DNA of 6,309 bases from contig JAEYZH010000185.1 in the NCBI GenBank assembly GCA_023430685.1, forward strand, positions 1-6,309, given 5' to 3'. Position numbers and translations under genes: made by a program. The notes under the pieces are model-generated. The model worked only from the letters and a program-made list of their open reading frames with translations. It was not told the origin of the DNA and ran no database searches. The stretch is from Pseudomonadota bacterium (GTDB taxonomy: Bacteria; Pseudomonadota; Gammaproteobacteria; Xanthomonadales; Rhodanobacteraceae). This document shows, one piece after another, positions 1 through 5,820 of this stretch (positions are counted from its first letter, which is position 1; every line of letters starts with the position of its first letter).

Positions 1-196
1 GCAGCGCCGCCCACCGGGCCTTCGGCCCGGCGGGTGCGTGGACGACGGCCGGGGTTCGCTGACAGCACATCCCTGTGCTGACAGCGAACGCGGCGCGATC
101 CCTCGCGCCGCCCCTGCGGGCTGATCCGTCCGTCGTCCACCGGCGCTGAAGGGGGAACGGCAAAGGCAGCGCGCAGGGCGCGCCAAAGCAACAGTC
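1..196 (+). repeat. Structured intergenic element, copy 1 (5' end cut by window)
   Basis: Non-coding stretch made almost wholly of nested inverted repeats. Parts in order: hairpin 14-20/24-30; an 11-bp closing stem GTGGACGACGG (38-48) with CCGTCGTCCAC (130-140); spacer CCGGG (49-53); long hairpin 54-69/74-89 with one A-A mismatch (62/81) and loop TCCC; hairpin 90-97/104-111 with loop ATCCCT; the word CCCCTGCGGGC (111-121); then, outside the closing stem, hairpin GCGCGC (169-174)/(178-183). The same order, spacers and mismatch recur on the opposite strand at 228-520, with compensatory base-pair changes. That argues for a conserved fold rather than chance GC palindromes. Whether it acts as RNA or as DNA (cruciform, protein target) cannot be told from the sequence. 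The right boundary is set by where similarity to copy 2 fades (AGTC). The left boundary is outside the window. Confidence 0.75.
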
Positions 197-227
197 AAGA
201 CAACAGCGAGCGCCGCATGCCTGTGGT

Positions 228-520
228 GACTTGGCTTCGGCGCGCAGGAGCGCGCTGCTCCTTTCTTCTGGGCCCCGTTCGTTGCGGCAGGCCGCGGACG
301 AAAAGGCCCGCAGGGGCGCGCGCAGGGATGCGCGCGATTCCGCCGTCAGCGCAGGATGCGCTGTCGGCGGAACCCGGCCGCGGCCTGCGAACCCTGCGGG
401 CAGGATGCCCGCGGGGCGCAACGTCCGGGGTGCCCTTTCTCTTGGTTACTTCTCTTTGGGCAAGCAAAGAGAAGTGACTCGCCCGCAGGGATGCGGGCGA
501 AACCCGCAGGGACGCGAGTC
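228..520 (-). repeat. Structured intergenic element, copy 2 (inverted relative to copy 1)
   Basis: Read on the - strand, this copy repeats the plan of copy 1. Parts: 5' hairpin 416-407/401-392 (loop ATCCT); closing stem GCAGGCCGCGG (388-378 on -) with CCGCGGCCTGC (297-287); spacer CCGGG (377-373); long hairpin 372-358/352-338 with an A-A mismatch (364/346); hairpin 336-330/323-317 with loop ATCCCT; CCCCTGCGGGC (316-306); closing stem; hairpin GCGCGC 255-250/245-240. The closing-stem unit is 102 nt against 103 nt in copy 1. More of the 5' part is visible here: an outer stem GACTCGC (520-514)/(482-476), a second ATCCCT hairpin (500-479) and the 444-479 hairpin. The copy lies just downstream of the exporter gene, in sense orientation to it, so it could form that mRNA's 3' untranslated region. 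Short open frames across it are artefacts of GC-rich repeats. Confidence 0.75.
444..479. repeat. Long perfect hairpin, core of the intergenic repeat
   Basis: ACTTCTCTTTG (448-458) and CAAAGAGAAGT (465-475) pair perfectly around the six-base loop GGCAAG. Pairing extends outward through a T-G wobble (447/476), T-A (446/477), G-C (445/478) and a G-T wobble (444/479), about 15 bp in all. The stem is unusually AT-rich for this GC-rich region. From memory, close variants of this core (GGTTACTT..., GGGCAAGCAAA...) recur between genes in Xanthomonadales genomes and are often mis-annotated as small proteins; this was not checked here. No T-run follows on either strand, so it is not a classical intrinsic terminator. 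Confidence 0.7.
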
Positions 521-591
521 GGCTTGCTCGTTGTCGAACAGGCATTTCGAGATGCGATCAGCGAGAGATGGATCGCCAGGTCAGCGTGGCG

Positions 592-1515
592 TCAGCCCAC
601 CTTGCGCTCGCGCGCGAGCGCGATCAACCCGACTCCGACGAGGATCACGACCATCGCGACGATGTCGAGCGAATGCACGACCTCGCCTCCGAATGCGACG
701 CCGACCATCACCGCCACCGGCGGATTGACGTAGGCATAGCTCGTCGCGAGCGCGGGGCGGACCGTGTTCAGCAGGTACAGGTACGCGGTGAAACCGATCA
801 GCGAACCCGCGACCGCGAGATAAACGACCGCGAGGCTCGCGGATGCCGACGGCGCGGCCGGCCAGCGCTCCCCGACCACGAGCGCGAACGCGAGCAGGAT
901 CACGCCGCCCGTGAGCATCTGGGCCGCGGTGTTCATCGCCGCGGGCGGCATGTTGCGGCGCTTGCTCCAGACCGACCCGAACGCCCACGCCGCCGCCGCG
1001 ACGATCAACGCGAGCGCGCCGAGCGGTGCACTGCCCATGCTGCCGCCAAGGTTCAGCAGGACCACGCCGCCGAAGCCGACCGCGAGCCCGGCCCACTCCA
1101 TGCGCGCGGGCCAGGCACCATAGAGTCCGCCGAACATCGCGGCGAACAGCGGCATGCTCGCGACCGCGACCGCGGCGAGGCCCGAGGGCACGCTCTGCTC
1201 GGCGAAGCAGACCAGGCCATTGCCGAGGCCGAGCAGCATCGCGCCGGTCGCTGCCGCGTTGAGCCATTGCGCGCGCGTCGGCGCGGGCATGCCGCGCCAG
1301 CGCAGGAAACCGTAGAGCACGGCGCCGGCGGCGATGAATCGCACCGCGGCCATCAGGAACGGCGGATAGCTCTCGAGCGCGACGCGGATCGCGAGATAGG
1401 TCGAGCCCCAGATGAAGTACAGCGAGACCAGTGCGAGCGGCACCAGCCAGCGGCGACGCGAGGCGGAATCGGCGGTGCCTGCGGCGGCGTCGGTGCGGCG
1501 CACGGGGTCGTCCAT
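592..1515 (-). CDS. yedA: EamA/DMT-family exporter, YedA-like
   Basis: Inner-membrane transporter of the drug/metabolite transporter superfamily, 307 residues, typical length. Two EamA repeats lie at about 23-155 and 165-302, each about five hydrophobic helices. Family marks resembling E. coli YedA are visible: IWGSTY (35-40), YPPFLMAAVRF (50-60), LGLGNGLV (95-102), VPSGLAAV (109-116), WAFGSVW (177-183) and the second-repeat signature ALATSYAYVNP (255-265). YedA-type proteins are thought to export metabolites or amino acids; the substrate cannot be read from the sequence. The start is supported by AGGA (1526-1523 on -) seven bases before ATG, and the 22-residue polar N-terminus before helix 1 is usual. 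The next gene upstream on the same strand, a 95-residue protein, ends 131 bases away, so co-transcription is possible but not compelling. No T-run terminator follows; structured element copy 2 does. Confidence 0.92.
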   Translation of the reverse strand: MDDPVRRTDAAAGTADSASRRRWLVPLALVSLYFIWGSTYLAIRVALESYPPFLMAAVRFIAAGAVLYGFLRWRGMPAPTRAQWLNAAATGAMLLGLGNGLVCFAEQSVPSGLAAVAVASMPLFAAMFGGLYGAWPARMEWAGLAVGFGGVVLLNLGGSMGSAPLGALALIVAAAAWAFGSVWSKRRNMPPAAMNTAAQMLTGGVILLAFALVVGERWPAAPSASASLAVVYLAVAGSLIGFTAYLYLLNTVRPALATSYAYVNPPVAVMVGVAFGGEVVHSLDIVAMVVILVGVGLIALARERKVG

Positions 1516-1522
1516 CGGGGAG

Positions 1523-1526
1523 TCCT
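1523..1526 (-). promoter_or_regulatory. Ribosome binding site of the yedA-like gene
   Basis: On the - strand AGGA lies seven bases before the ATG at 1515. It fixes that start over later in-frame ATG codons inside the membrane domain. Confidence 0.55.
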
Positions 1527-1646
1527 GGTCACGGCAGCGCGCCGCGCGGCATCAATGGGGTGGCAGGGGACGATCACGAGGGCCGCCCGCTGGGCGAGCG
1601 GCAGGGCCAATGCGTGCGCCGTTCGACCAGCGCGCCACGCCCCGGT

Positions 1647-1934
1647 TCAGAACTGCGGCGACTTCATCCGGACCGGCGTGCCGGGGCCATCGACGACCGA
1701 GAACTCACCTTCGATCACGCCCGCGACCGTCGCGGGACGCGTGCGAGCCGTGGCCGGCGCGCGCGAGCGAAGCGAGCGAGCGAGCAGCAGCAGTGCGCCG
1801 CCGATCGCGAGTGCCGCGGCCGCGAACACGCCGACCGCGACGAGGATCACTGCGACGATGACGCCGACGAGGCCGAGCAGCAGGCGCGCGAGCGGATGGC
1901 GCGGCCGGATGCTGCGGAAGCGGGCATGGAACAT
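1647..1934 (-). CDS. Small membrane protein of unknown function
   Basis: Predicted 95-residue protein; I do not recognise a named family. A basic N-terminus (residues 1-16, rich in Arg and His) leads into a continuous hydrophobic stretch of about 35 residues (about 17-53, Leu/Val/Ala/Gly), long enough for two tightly packed helices or a hairpin. After the LLARSLRSR boundary comes a soluble C-terminus containing VIEGEFSVVD (about 74-83), which looks like a conserved tail motif of small proteobacterial membrane proteins (recollection, not searched). Support for it being real: GGAG (1947-1944 on -) nine bases before ATG, a plausible promoter upstream at 2017-1989, a membrane-protein-like composition, and its place in an otherwise empty gap. 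Longer overlapping frames on both strands have Arg-rich, low-complexity translations typical of GC-rich shadow frames. Confidence 0.65.
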   Translation of the reverse strand: MFHARFRSIRPRHPLARLLLGLVGVIVAVILVAVGVFAAAALAIGGALLLLARSLRSRAPATARTRPATVAGVIEGEFSVVDGPGTPVRMKSPQF

Positions 1935-1943
1935 CGGCGGGAT

Positions 1944-1947
1944 CTCC
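1944..1947 (-). promoter_or_regulatory. Ribosome binding site of the 95-residue protein gene
   Basis: GGAG on the - strand, nine bases before the ATG at 1934; supports this start. Confidence 0.5.
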
Positions 1948-1988
1948 GTGTGCGAAACTGTGCGGGTTGCGGGGTTCTCGAACCATCC

Positions 1989-2017
1989 AACATAGGGGTC
2001 GCGCCGCGACCCGGCAA
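1989..2017 (-). promoter_or_regulatory. Sigma-70-like promoter for the 95-residue protein gene
   Basis: On the - strand TTGCCG (2017-2012), a 17-base spacer and TATGTT (1994-1989), each matching four of six consensus bases at the ideal spacing. The predicted start, near 1982, gives a leader of roughly 50 bases with a GGAG site. It lies in the 98-base gap between two divergent genes, so it may be near or overlap the promoter of the Rieske gene, for which I see no convincing boxes. Based on pattern only. Confidence 0.4.
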
Positions 2018-2023
2018 GTGCCG

Positions 2024-2028
2024 AAGGA
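2024..2028 (+). promoter_or_regulatory. Ribosome binding site deciding the Rieske gene start
   Basis: AAGGA four bases before the ATG at 2033. It supports this start over the in-frame ATG at 1967, which would add 22 residues lacking any family feature and would overlap the divergent promoter region. A nearer ATG at 2028 is out of frame. Confidence 0.5.
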
Positions 2029-2032
2029 TGGC

Positions 2033-2362
2033 ATGGACGACCACGCGCCGCTGTGCCGGCTCGACGACATCCCCGACGGTGGCGCCATCGGCGTGCACGT
2101 GCCGAGCGCGACCGGTGGATTCGACCTCATCGTGCTGCGGCGCGGTGAAGCCGCGTTCGCGTACCACAACGAATGCCCGCACGCGGGCCGCGCGCTCGAC
2201 TACGCGCCCGGCAAGTTCCTCGTGCGCGACGGGCGCCTGACCTGCGCGGTGCACGGCGCGAGCTTCGCGGTCGACAGTGGTGCCTGCCTCGGCGGGCCCG
2301 CACGAAGCGGCCTGGTCGGGCTGCGCGTCGAGGTCGTGGACGGCGCGGTGTGGCTGCGCTGA
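2033..2362 (+). CDS. Stand-alone Rieske-type [2Fe-2S] protein
   Basis: 109-residue soluble protein that is a single Rieske domain. Cluster ligands are visible as C48-P-H50 (in NECPHAGRALDY) and C71-A-V-H74 (in CAVHGASF), the Cys-X-His and Cys-X-X-His pairs that bind the two irons. The extra disulphide cysteines of respiratory bc1 Rieske proteins are missing (CPHAGR rather than a CTHLGC-type box). It therefore resembles the ferredoxin-type proteins of dioxygenases and small cytosolic Rieske proteins. There is no signal peptide or membrane anchor, so it should be cytoplasmic. Its role is probably electron transfer, but no oxygenase, reductase or nitrite reductase gene lies nearby to name a partner. 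It is divergent from the 95-residue protein gene and convergent with the SLC13 permease, stop codons 3 bases apart. The start was chosen from the AAGGA site and from where similarity to the family begins (LCRLDDIPDGG). Confidence 0.88.
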   Translation: MDDHAPLCRLDDIPDGGAIGVHVPSATGGFDLIVLRRGEAAFAYHNECPHAGRALDYAPGKFLVRDGRLTCAVHGASFAVDSGACLGGPARSGLVGLRVEVVDGAVWLR

Positions 2363-2365
2363 GCC

Positions 2366-2379
2366 TCAGCCGCGGCTGA
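2366..2379. repeat. 14-bp perfect palindrome at the convergent gene ends
   Basis: TCAGCCGCGGCTGA is its own reverse complement and contains the stop codon of the permease gene; the Rieske gene stops 3 bases earlier. It has no loop and no T-run, so it is a poor intrinsic terminator, and it also encodes the last residues (Ser-Arg-Gly) of the permease. It may be chance in GC-rich DNA. Confidence 0.4.
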
Positions 2380-4216
2380 ACACGAGGTTCACCGACACCA
2401 GCATGATCGCGAGCATCAGCAGCGTCAGCGGCAGGCCGACGCGCAGGAAGTCGCGCTGGCGGTAACCGCCCGCGCCGCTGACGATCATGATGACCGGGTT
2501 CGCGCTCGGCAGGATGAACGTGTTCGAGGTCGAGATCGCGACCACCAGCGCATACACCGCGGGATTCCCGCCCGAAGCGAGCGCGACGTTGATCGCCATC
2601 GGCACCATCATGACCGCCGCGCCGACGTTGGAGACGACCTGCGCGCACAGCAGCGTGATCACGGCGAGCACCGCCTGCAGGCCCCACTGCGGCCACTCGC
2701 CGAGGTAACGCAGCACTTCCTGCGCGATCCACGCCGCGGCGCCGGTCGAATCCATCGCCCAGCCGAGCGGGATCAGGCAGGCGAGCGTGAAGATCGTCTT
2801 CCAGTTGATCGCGCCGTACGCCTCGTCCATGTTGAGCACGCCGGTCAGCAGCATGCCGACCGCGCCGATCAGCATCGCGATCGAAAGCCGGATGTCGGTG
2901 AACAGCCCGAGGCCGAGCGCGAGCGCGAAGAAGAACACCGCGTGCCAGATCTTGCTCGGCCGCTGCTCCTCCTTCGGGAAGTCGGTGACGACGACGAAGT
3001 CGCGCGATTCGGCGGTCTGCGCGAGGTCGCGCCAGACGCTGTGCAGCACCAGCGTGTCGCCCGCGCGCAGCTCGACCTGGCGCACGTCTTCGCGGAACAC
3101 CTGGTCGCCGCGGTTGACCGCCAGCACCGAGATGCCGTGGGTCTTGCGGATGCGCAGTTCGCCGATCGTCTTCTTGATCCAGCGCGAATTCGGCGGGATC
3201 ACGGCCTCGGAAATGCCCGCGCGCGTCGGATTGAACAGGTCGCCGAAGTTGCGCAGTCGCGCCTGCACCTGGCACAGCTGGTTGTTCGCGAACGCGTTGA
3301 CGGCCTCGCGCTTGCCGAGCACGCCGAGCACGCTGCCGACCCAGATCATCTGGTCACCCGGGGGCGCGAGTCGCGCCTCGTTGCCGGTCTTGAGCGCGAG
3401 GATCAGCGGCGCGCCGCGCAGTTGCTCGACCTCGGCCACGCTCATGCCGACCAGCGGGCTGTCGGTCGTCACGAGCAATTCGACCACGTCGCCGTCGATG
3501 CCGTAGGTTTCGGCGAAGTAGGTTTCGGTGCGGCCCGGCGTTACCTTCTGGCGTTCCTCGTCGCTCGGCAGCAGCCGGCGCGTGAACAGCGCGAAGAACA
3601 GCAGTCCACCCAGCAGCAGCGGGATGCCGATCGGCGCGACCGCGAACAGGCTGAACGGCTCGATCGTCTGCGCGCCGGGCGGCAGGTTCCGGTTTGCGCT
3701 CGCGATAAGGTCGTTGAGCAGGATCAGTGGCGAGTTCGAGATCATCGTGATGTTGGTGCCGCACAGGATCATGCACGCCATCGGCAGGAGCAGGCGCTTC
3801 AGCGGGATGCCGGTGCGCGCGCTGACGCGGCTGGCGACCGGAAGGAACAACGCGGCCAGTGCCTGGCTCTGGATCACCGCGGAAAGGCTGCCGACCATCG
3901 CGTTGACGAGCAGCGACACGCGCGCCTCGATGCCGCCGGCGGTGCGCACGATGAAGGAGGCGGCCTTGCCGAGCACGCCCGTGCGGTCGAGGCCGGCGCC
4001 CATGATCATGACCGCGATCAGCGAGATCACCGCGTTGCCCGCGAAGCCGTCGAACAACTGGTCCACGGGCAACAGCCGCGTGATGCCGATCACCACGATC
4101 ACGAGCAACGCGACGAGATCGGCGCGGATCCACTCGAGCACCAGCATCAACACCGTGAACGCGAGCAGCACGAACACGAGCGTCATGTTGGTGGTGAGGG
4201 TCAGGCCGGCGTCCAT
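2366..4216 (-). CDS. SLC13/DASS-type permease with two RCK_C domains
   Basis: 616-residue inner-membrane transporter of the ion-transporter superfamily. The N-terminal half has about five to six helices (11-29, 33-50, 62-78, 98-125, 143-169, 187-212), with the substrate-loop motif GTNITMISNSP (153-163). A cytoplasmic insert (about 220-415) holds two RCK_C (TrkA-C) domains: about 240-313 (LVGMSVAEVEQLRG) and 334-412 (VIPPNSRWIKKTIGELRIRK, with VELRAGDTLVLHS). The C-terminal half (423-613) repeats the membrane fold, with STSNTFILPSANPV (562-575). This architecture is common in bacterial SLC13-family permeases, which often move sulfate or carboxylates with sodium; the substrate cannot be deduced. 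RCK_C domains usually bind small regulatory ligands. The gene follows trmB by 43 bases on the same strand. No clear ribosome site precedes ATG 4216 or the alternative in-frame ATG 4186 (Met11), so the start is less certain than the gene. Confidence 0.93.
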   Translation of the reverse strand: MDAGLTLTTNMTLVFVLLAFTVLMLVLEWIRADLVALLVIVVIGITRLLPVDQLFDGFAGNAVISLIAVMIMGAGLDRTGVLGKAASFIVRTAGGIEARVSLLVNAMVGSLSAVIQSQALAALFLPVASRVSARTGIPLKRLLLPMACMILCGTNITMISNSPLILLNDLIASANRNLPPGAQTIEPFSLFAVAPIGIPLLLGGLLFFALFTRRLLPSDEERQKVTPGRTETYFAETYGIDGDVVELLVTTDSPLVGMSVAEVEQLRGAPLILALKTGNEARLAPPGDQMIWVGSVLGVLGKREAVNAFANNQLCQVQARLRNFGDLFNPTRAGISEAVIPPNSRWIKKTIGELRIRKTHGISVLAVNRGDQVFREDVRQVELRAGDTLVLHSVWRDLAQTAESRDFVVVTDFPKEEQRPSKIWHAVFFFALALGLGLFTDIRLSIAMLIGAVGMLLTGVLNMDEAYGAINWKTIFTLACLIPLGWAMDSTGAAAWIAQEVLRYLGEWPQWGLQAVLAVITLLCAQVVSNVGAAVMMVPMAINVALASGGNPAVYALVVAISTSNTFILPSANPVIMIVSGAGGYRQRDFLRVGLPLTLLMLAIMLVSVNLVFSRG

Positions 4217-4248
4217 TCGGGGCGTGATGGCTTTTTTTCAGGCCGGCG
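4201..4248. repeat. 11-bp direct repeat around the permease start
   Basis: TCAGGCCGGCG occurs at 4201-4211 and again at 4238-4248, 37 bases apart. One copy lies in the first codons of the permease and the other in the trmB-permease gap, with a T7 tract (4232-4238; A7 on the transcribed sense) beside the second. It could be a small duplication or chance. Confidence 0.4.
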
Positions 4249-4259
4249 CGCAGGTGCGC

Positions 4260-4949
4260 TCAGGTTCGTTCATGGACGAAATCCCATACCCCATGGCCGA
4301 GGCGCAGGCCGCGGCGTTCGAAGTGCGTCTCGATGCGCCAGGCCGGGCGCGTCGCCGGGTCGGGGTGGAGCGGATCGACGCGCCATTGCGGGCTGCCGGC
4401 GAGCACATCCTGCATGTGCAGGGCATAGTCGGCCCAGTCGGTCGCCAAATGCAAGCGGCCGCCCGGCGCGGTGCGAGCCGCGAGCAGCGCGAGGAACGCG
4501 GGCTGCAGCAGCCTGCGCTTGTTGTGGCGCTTCTTGTGCCAGGGATCGGGGAAGTAGATGCGCACCTCGGCCAGCGCGGCAGGCGCGATCTCGCGCTCGA
4601 GCACCTCGACCGCATCGTGGTTGTAGACGCGCACGTTCGTGCTGCCGGCGTCGGCTAGCGCATTCATCAGGCGGCCGACGCCGGGGCGGTGCACCTCGAT
4701 GCCGATGAAATCGCGCGCGGGTTCCGCCTGCGCCGAGTGCAGCAGCTGCTCGCCGTTGCCGAAGCCGATCTCGAGCACGCGCGGTGCGCGGCGCCCGAAC
4801 AGCGAGTCGAGGTCGCGCGCGTGGCCTTCGAAGTCGACGCCGAAGCGCGCCCAGTGCAGGTCGAAGGCGCGCTGCTGCGCGGGCGTGAAGCGACCTTGCC
4901 GCAGCACGAAGCTGCGGATGCGGCGCGCCTGGGCGTCGGATTCATCCAT
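4260..4949 (-). CDS. trmB: tRNA (guanine-N7-)-methyltransferase
   Basis: 229-residue cytoplasmic enzyme that transfers a methyl group from S-adenosylmethionine to N7 of guanine 46 in the tRNA variable loop. Family features in order: IRSFVLRQGRFTPAQ (11-25); SAM-binding motif I LEIGFGNG (59-66); GIEVHRPGVG (83-92); acidic NHDA (110-113); the TrmB hallmark FPDPWHKKRHNKRRLLQ (133-149); ATDWADYALHM (169-179); and the substrate-side RPAWRIETHFERRG (201-214). Length is usual for the family. The start is the ATG at 4949 (MDESDAQARRIRSF), 23 bases after the thiG stop. An open frame continues upstream through thiG, but that part is a shadow of thiG. No strong ribosome site is seen, so translation may be coupled to thiG. 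All key motifs are intact. Confidence 0.96.
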   Translation of the reverse strand: MDESDAQARRIRSFVLRQGRFTPAQQRAFDLHWARFGVDFEGHARDLDSLFGRRAPRVLEIGFGNGEQLLHSAQAEPARDFIGIEVHRPGVGRLMNALADAGSTNVRVYNHDAVEVLEREIAPAALAEVRIYFPDPWHKKRHNKRRLLQPAFLALLAARTAPGGRLHLATDWADYALHMQDVLAGSPQWRVDPLHPDPATRPAWRIETHFERRGLRLGHGVWDFVHERT

Positions 4950-4972
4950 GCGCGCGATCACCGCCGGTCGCC

Positions 4973-5776
4973 TCAGATCACGCCGTCGATCGGACTCGAA
5001 GCCGAGGCATGCCGCTTGCGCGGAATGCGGCCTGCGAGGAACGCATCGCGCCCGGCCTCGACCGCGAGGCGCATCGCGCGCGCCATCCGCACGGGGTCCC
5101 TGGCGCCCGCGATCGCGGTGTTCATGAGCACGCCGTCGCAGCCGAGTTCCATCGCGATCGCGGCGTCCGATGCGGTGCCGACGCCCGCGTCGACGAGCAC
5201 GGGTACCTTTGCGTTCTCGATGATCTCGAGCAGGTTCCAGCGGTTCTGGATGCCGAGGCCGGAGCCGATCGGCGCGGCCAGCGGCATCACCGCGACGCAA
5301 CCGATCTGCTCGAGCTGGCGCGCGACGATCGGATCGTCGGAGGTGTAGACCATGACCTGGAAACCTTCGCGCACGAGTGTTTCGGCGGCGGCGAGCGTCT
5401 GCACGACATCGGGGAACAACGTCTTCGGATCGCCGAGCACCTCGAGCTTGACCAGCGTATGGCCATCGAGCAGTTCGCGCGCGAGCCGGCAGGTGCGAAG
5501 CGCGTCCTCGGCGGTATAGCAGCCCGCGGTGTTCGGCAGCAGCGTGTATCGGTCGGGCGGCAGCACGTCCAGCAGGTTCGGTGCATCCGCATCCTGCCCG
5601 ATGTTCGTGCGCCGGATCGCGACCGTCACGATTTCGGCGCCCGCCGCTTCGGTTGCACGCCGCGTTTCGTCGAGGTCCCTGAACTTGCCGGTGCCGGTGA
5701 GCAGGCGCGAGCGATAGGCGCGTCCCGCGATCACGAGCGAATCGTTGGCGGGCTCTGGGTGTTCGGGCAGGTTCAT
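4973..5776 (-). CDS. thiG: Thiazole synthase
   Basis: 267-residue cytoplasmic (beta/alpha)8-barrel enzyme. It condenses 1-deoxy-D-xylulose 5-phosphate, a glycine- or tyrosine-derived imine and sulfur from ThiS thiocarboxylate to form the thiazole phosphate of thiamine. Visible features: SRLLTGTGKF (23-32); TVAIRR (51-56); PNTAGCYTAEDA (81-92); VKLEVLGD (109-116), whose K110 is the Schiff-base lysine of the family; PLAAPIGSGLGIQN (165-178), phosphate binding; and DAGVGTASDAA (196-206). Normal length. It follows thiS by 46 bases, as expected for functional partners. The bases before ATG 5776 are pyrimidine-rich on the coding strand, with no ribosome binding site, and a potential stem-loop spans the gap. 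ThiO/ThiH, ThiF and ThiC are not in the window. Confidence 0.97.
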   Translation of the reverse strand: MNLPEHPEPANDSLVIAGRAYRSRLLTGTGKFRDLDETRRATEAAGAEIVTVAIRRTNIGQDADAPNLLDVLPPDRYTLLPNTAGCYTAEDALRTCRLARELLDGHTLVKLEVLGDPKTLFPDVVQTLAAAETLVREGFQVMVYTSDDPIVARQLEQIGCVAVMPLAAPIGSGLGIQNRWNLLEIIENAKVPVLVDAGVGTASDAAIAMELGCDGVLMNTAIAGARDPVRMARAMRLAVEAGRDAFLAGRIPRKRHASASSPIDGVI

Positions 5777-5779
5777 CGA

Positions 5780-5820
5780 CGTGGCCAGGGAAAGAGGGGG
5801 GAGTTCGCGCGCAGGCCACG
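5780..5820 (-). promoter_or_regulatory. Potential stem-loop between thiS and thiG
   Basis: CGTGGCC (5820-5814 on -) pairs with GGCCACG (5786-5780) around a 27-base loop that contains a long pyrimidine tract. A further U-G pair (5821/5779) is possible in RNA. The stem ends three bases before the thiG ATG and begins just after the thiS stop. It may affect thiG translation or transcript processing; it could also be coincidence. Confidence 0.4.

Noticed and set aside
1..520. CRISPR array
   Set aside because: The repeats are palindromes with variable stems and irregular spacing, not identical direct repeats with uniform spacers.
195..733. Several overlapping small open frames on both strands within the repeat region
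   Set aside because: They translate hairpin repeats into Arg/Ala/Pro-rich peptides without family features and overlap each other on both strands. The region's structure is explained by the inverted element copies.
568..1995. A 475-codon open frame on the + strand opposite the exporter
   Set aside because: It is antisense to two well-supported genes and its translation is rich in Arg, His, Asp and Glu, the usual shadow of Ala/Gly/Leu-rich membrane genes in GC-rich DNA.
1967..2032. N-terminal extension of the Rieske protein
   Set aside because: The 22 extra residues have no family feature, and the AAGGA site supports the ATG at 2033.
4231..4240. T7 tract as a + strand terminator
   Set aside because: No convincing stem precedes it on the + strand and no gene on that strand leads into it.
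2942..4708. A 588-codon open frame on the + strand opposite the permease and trmB
   Set aside because: It has shadow composition (Gln/Arg/Asp/His-rich), while the opposite strand encodes clearly recognisable families.
4260..5819. One long frame suggesting a fusion ending in TrmB
   Set aside because: Its first 290 codons are a frame-shifted reading of thiG. TrmB homology begins exactly at the ATG at 4949, and thiG is intact in its own frame.
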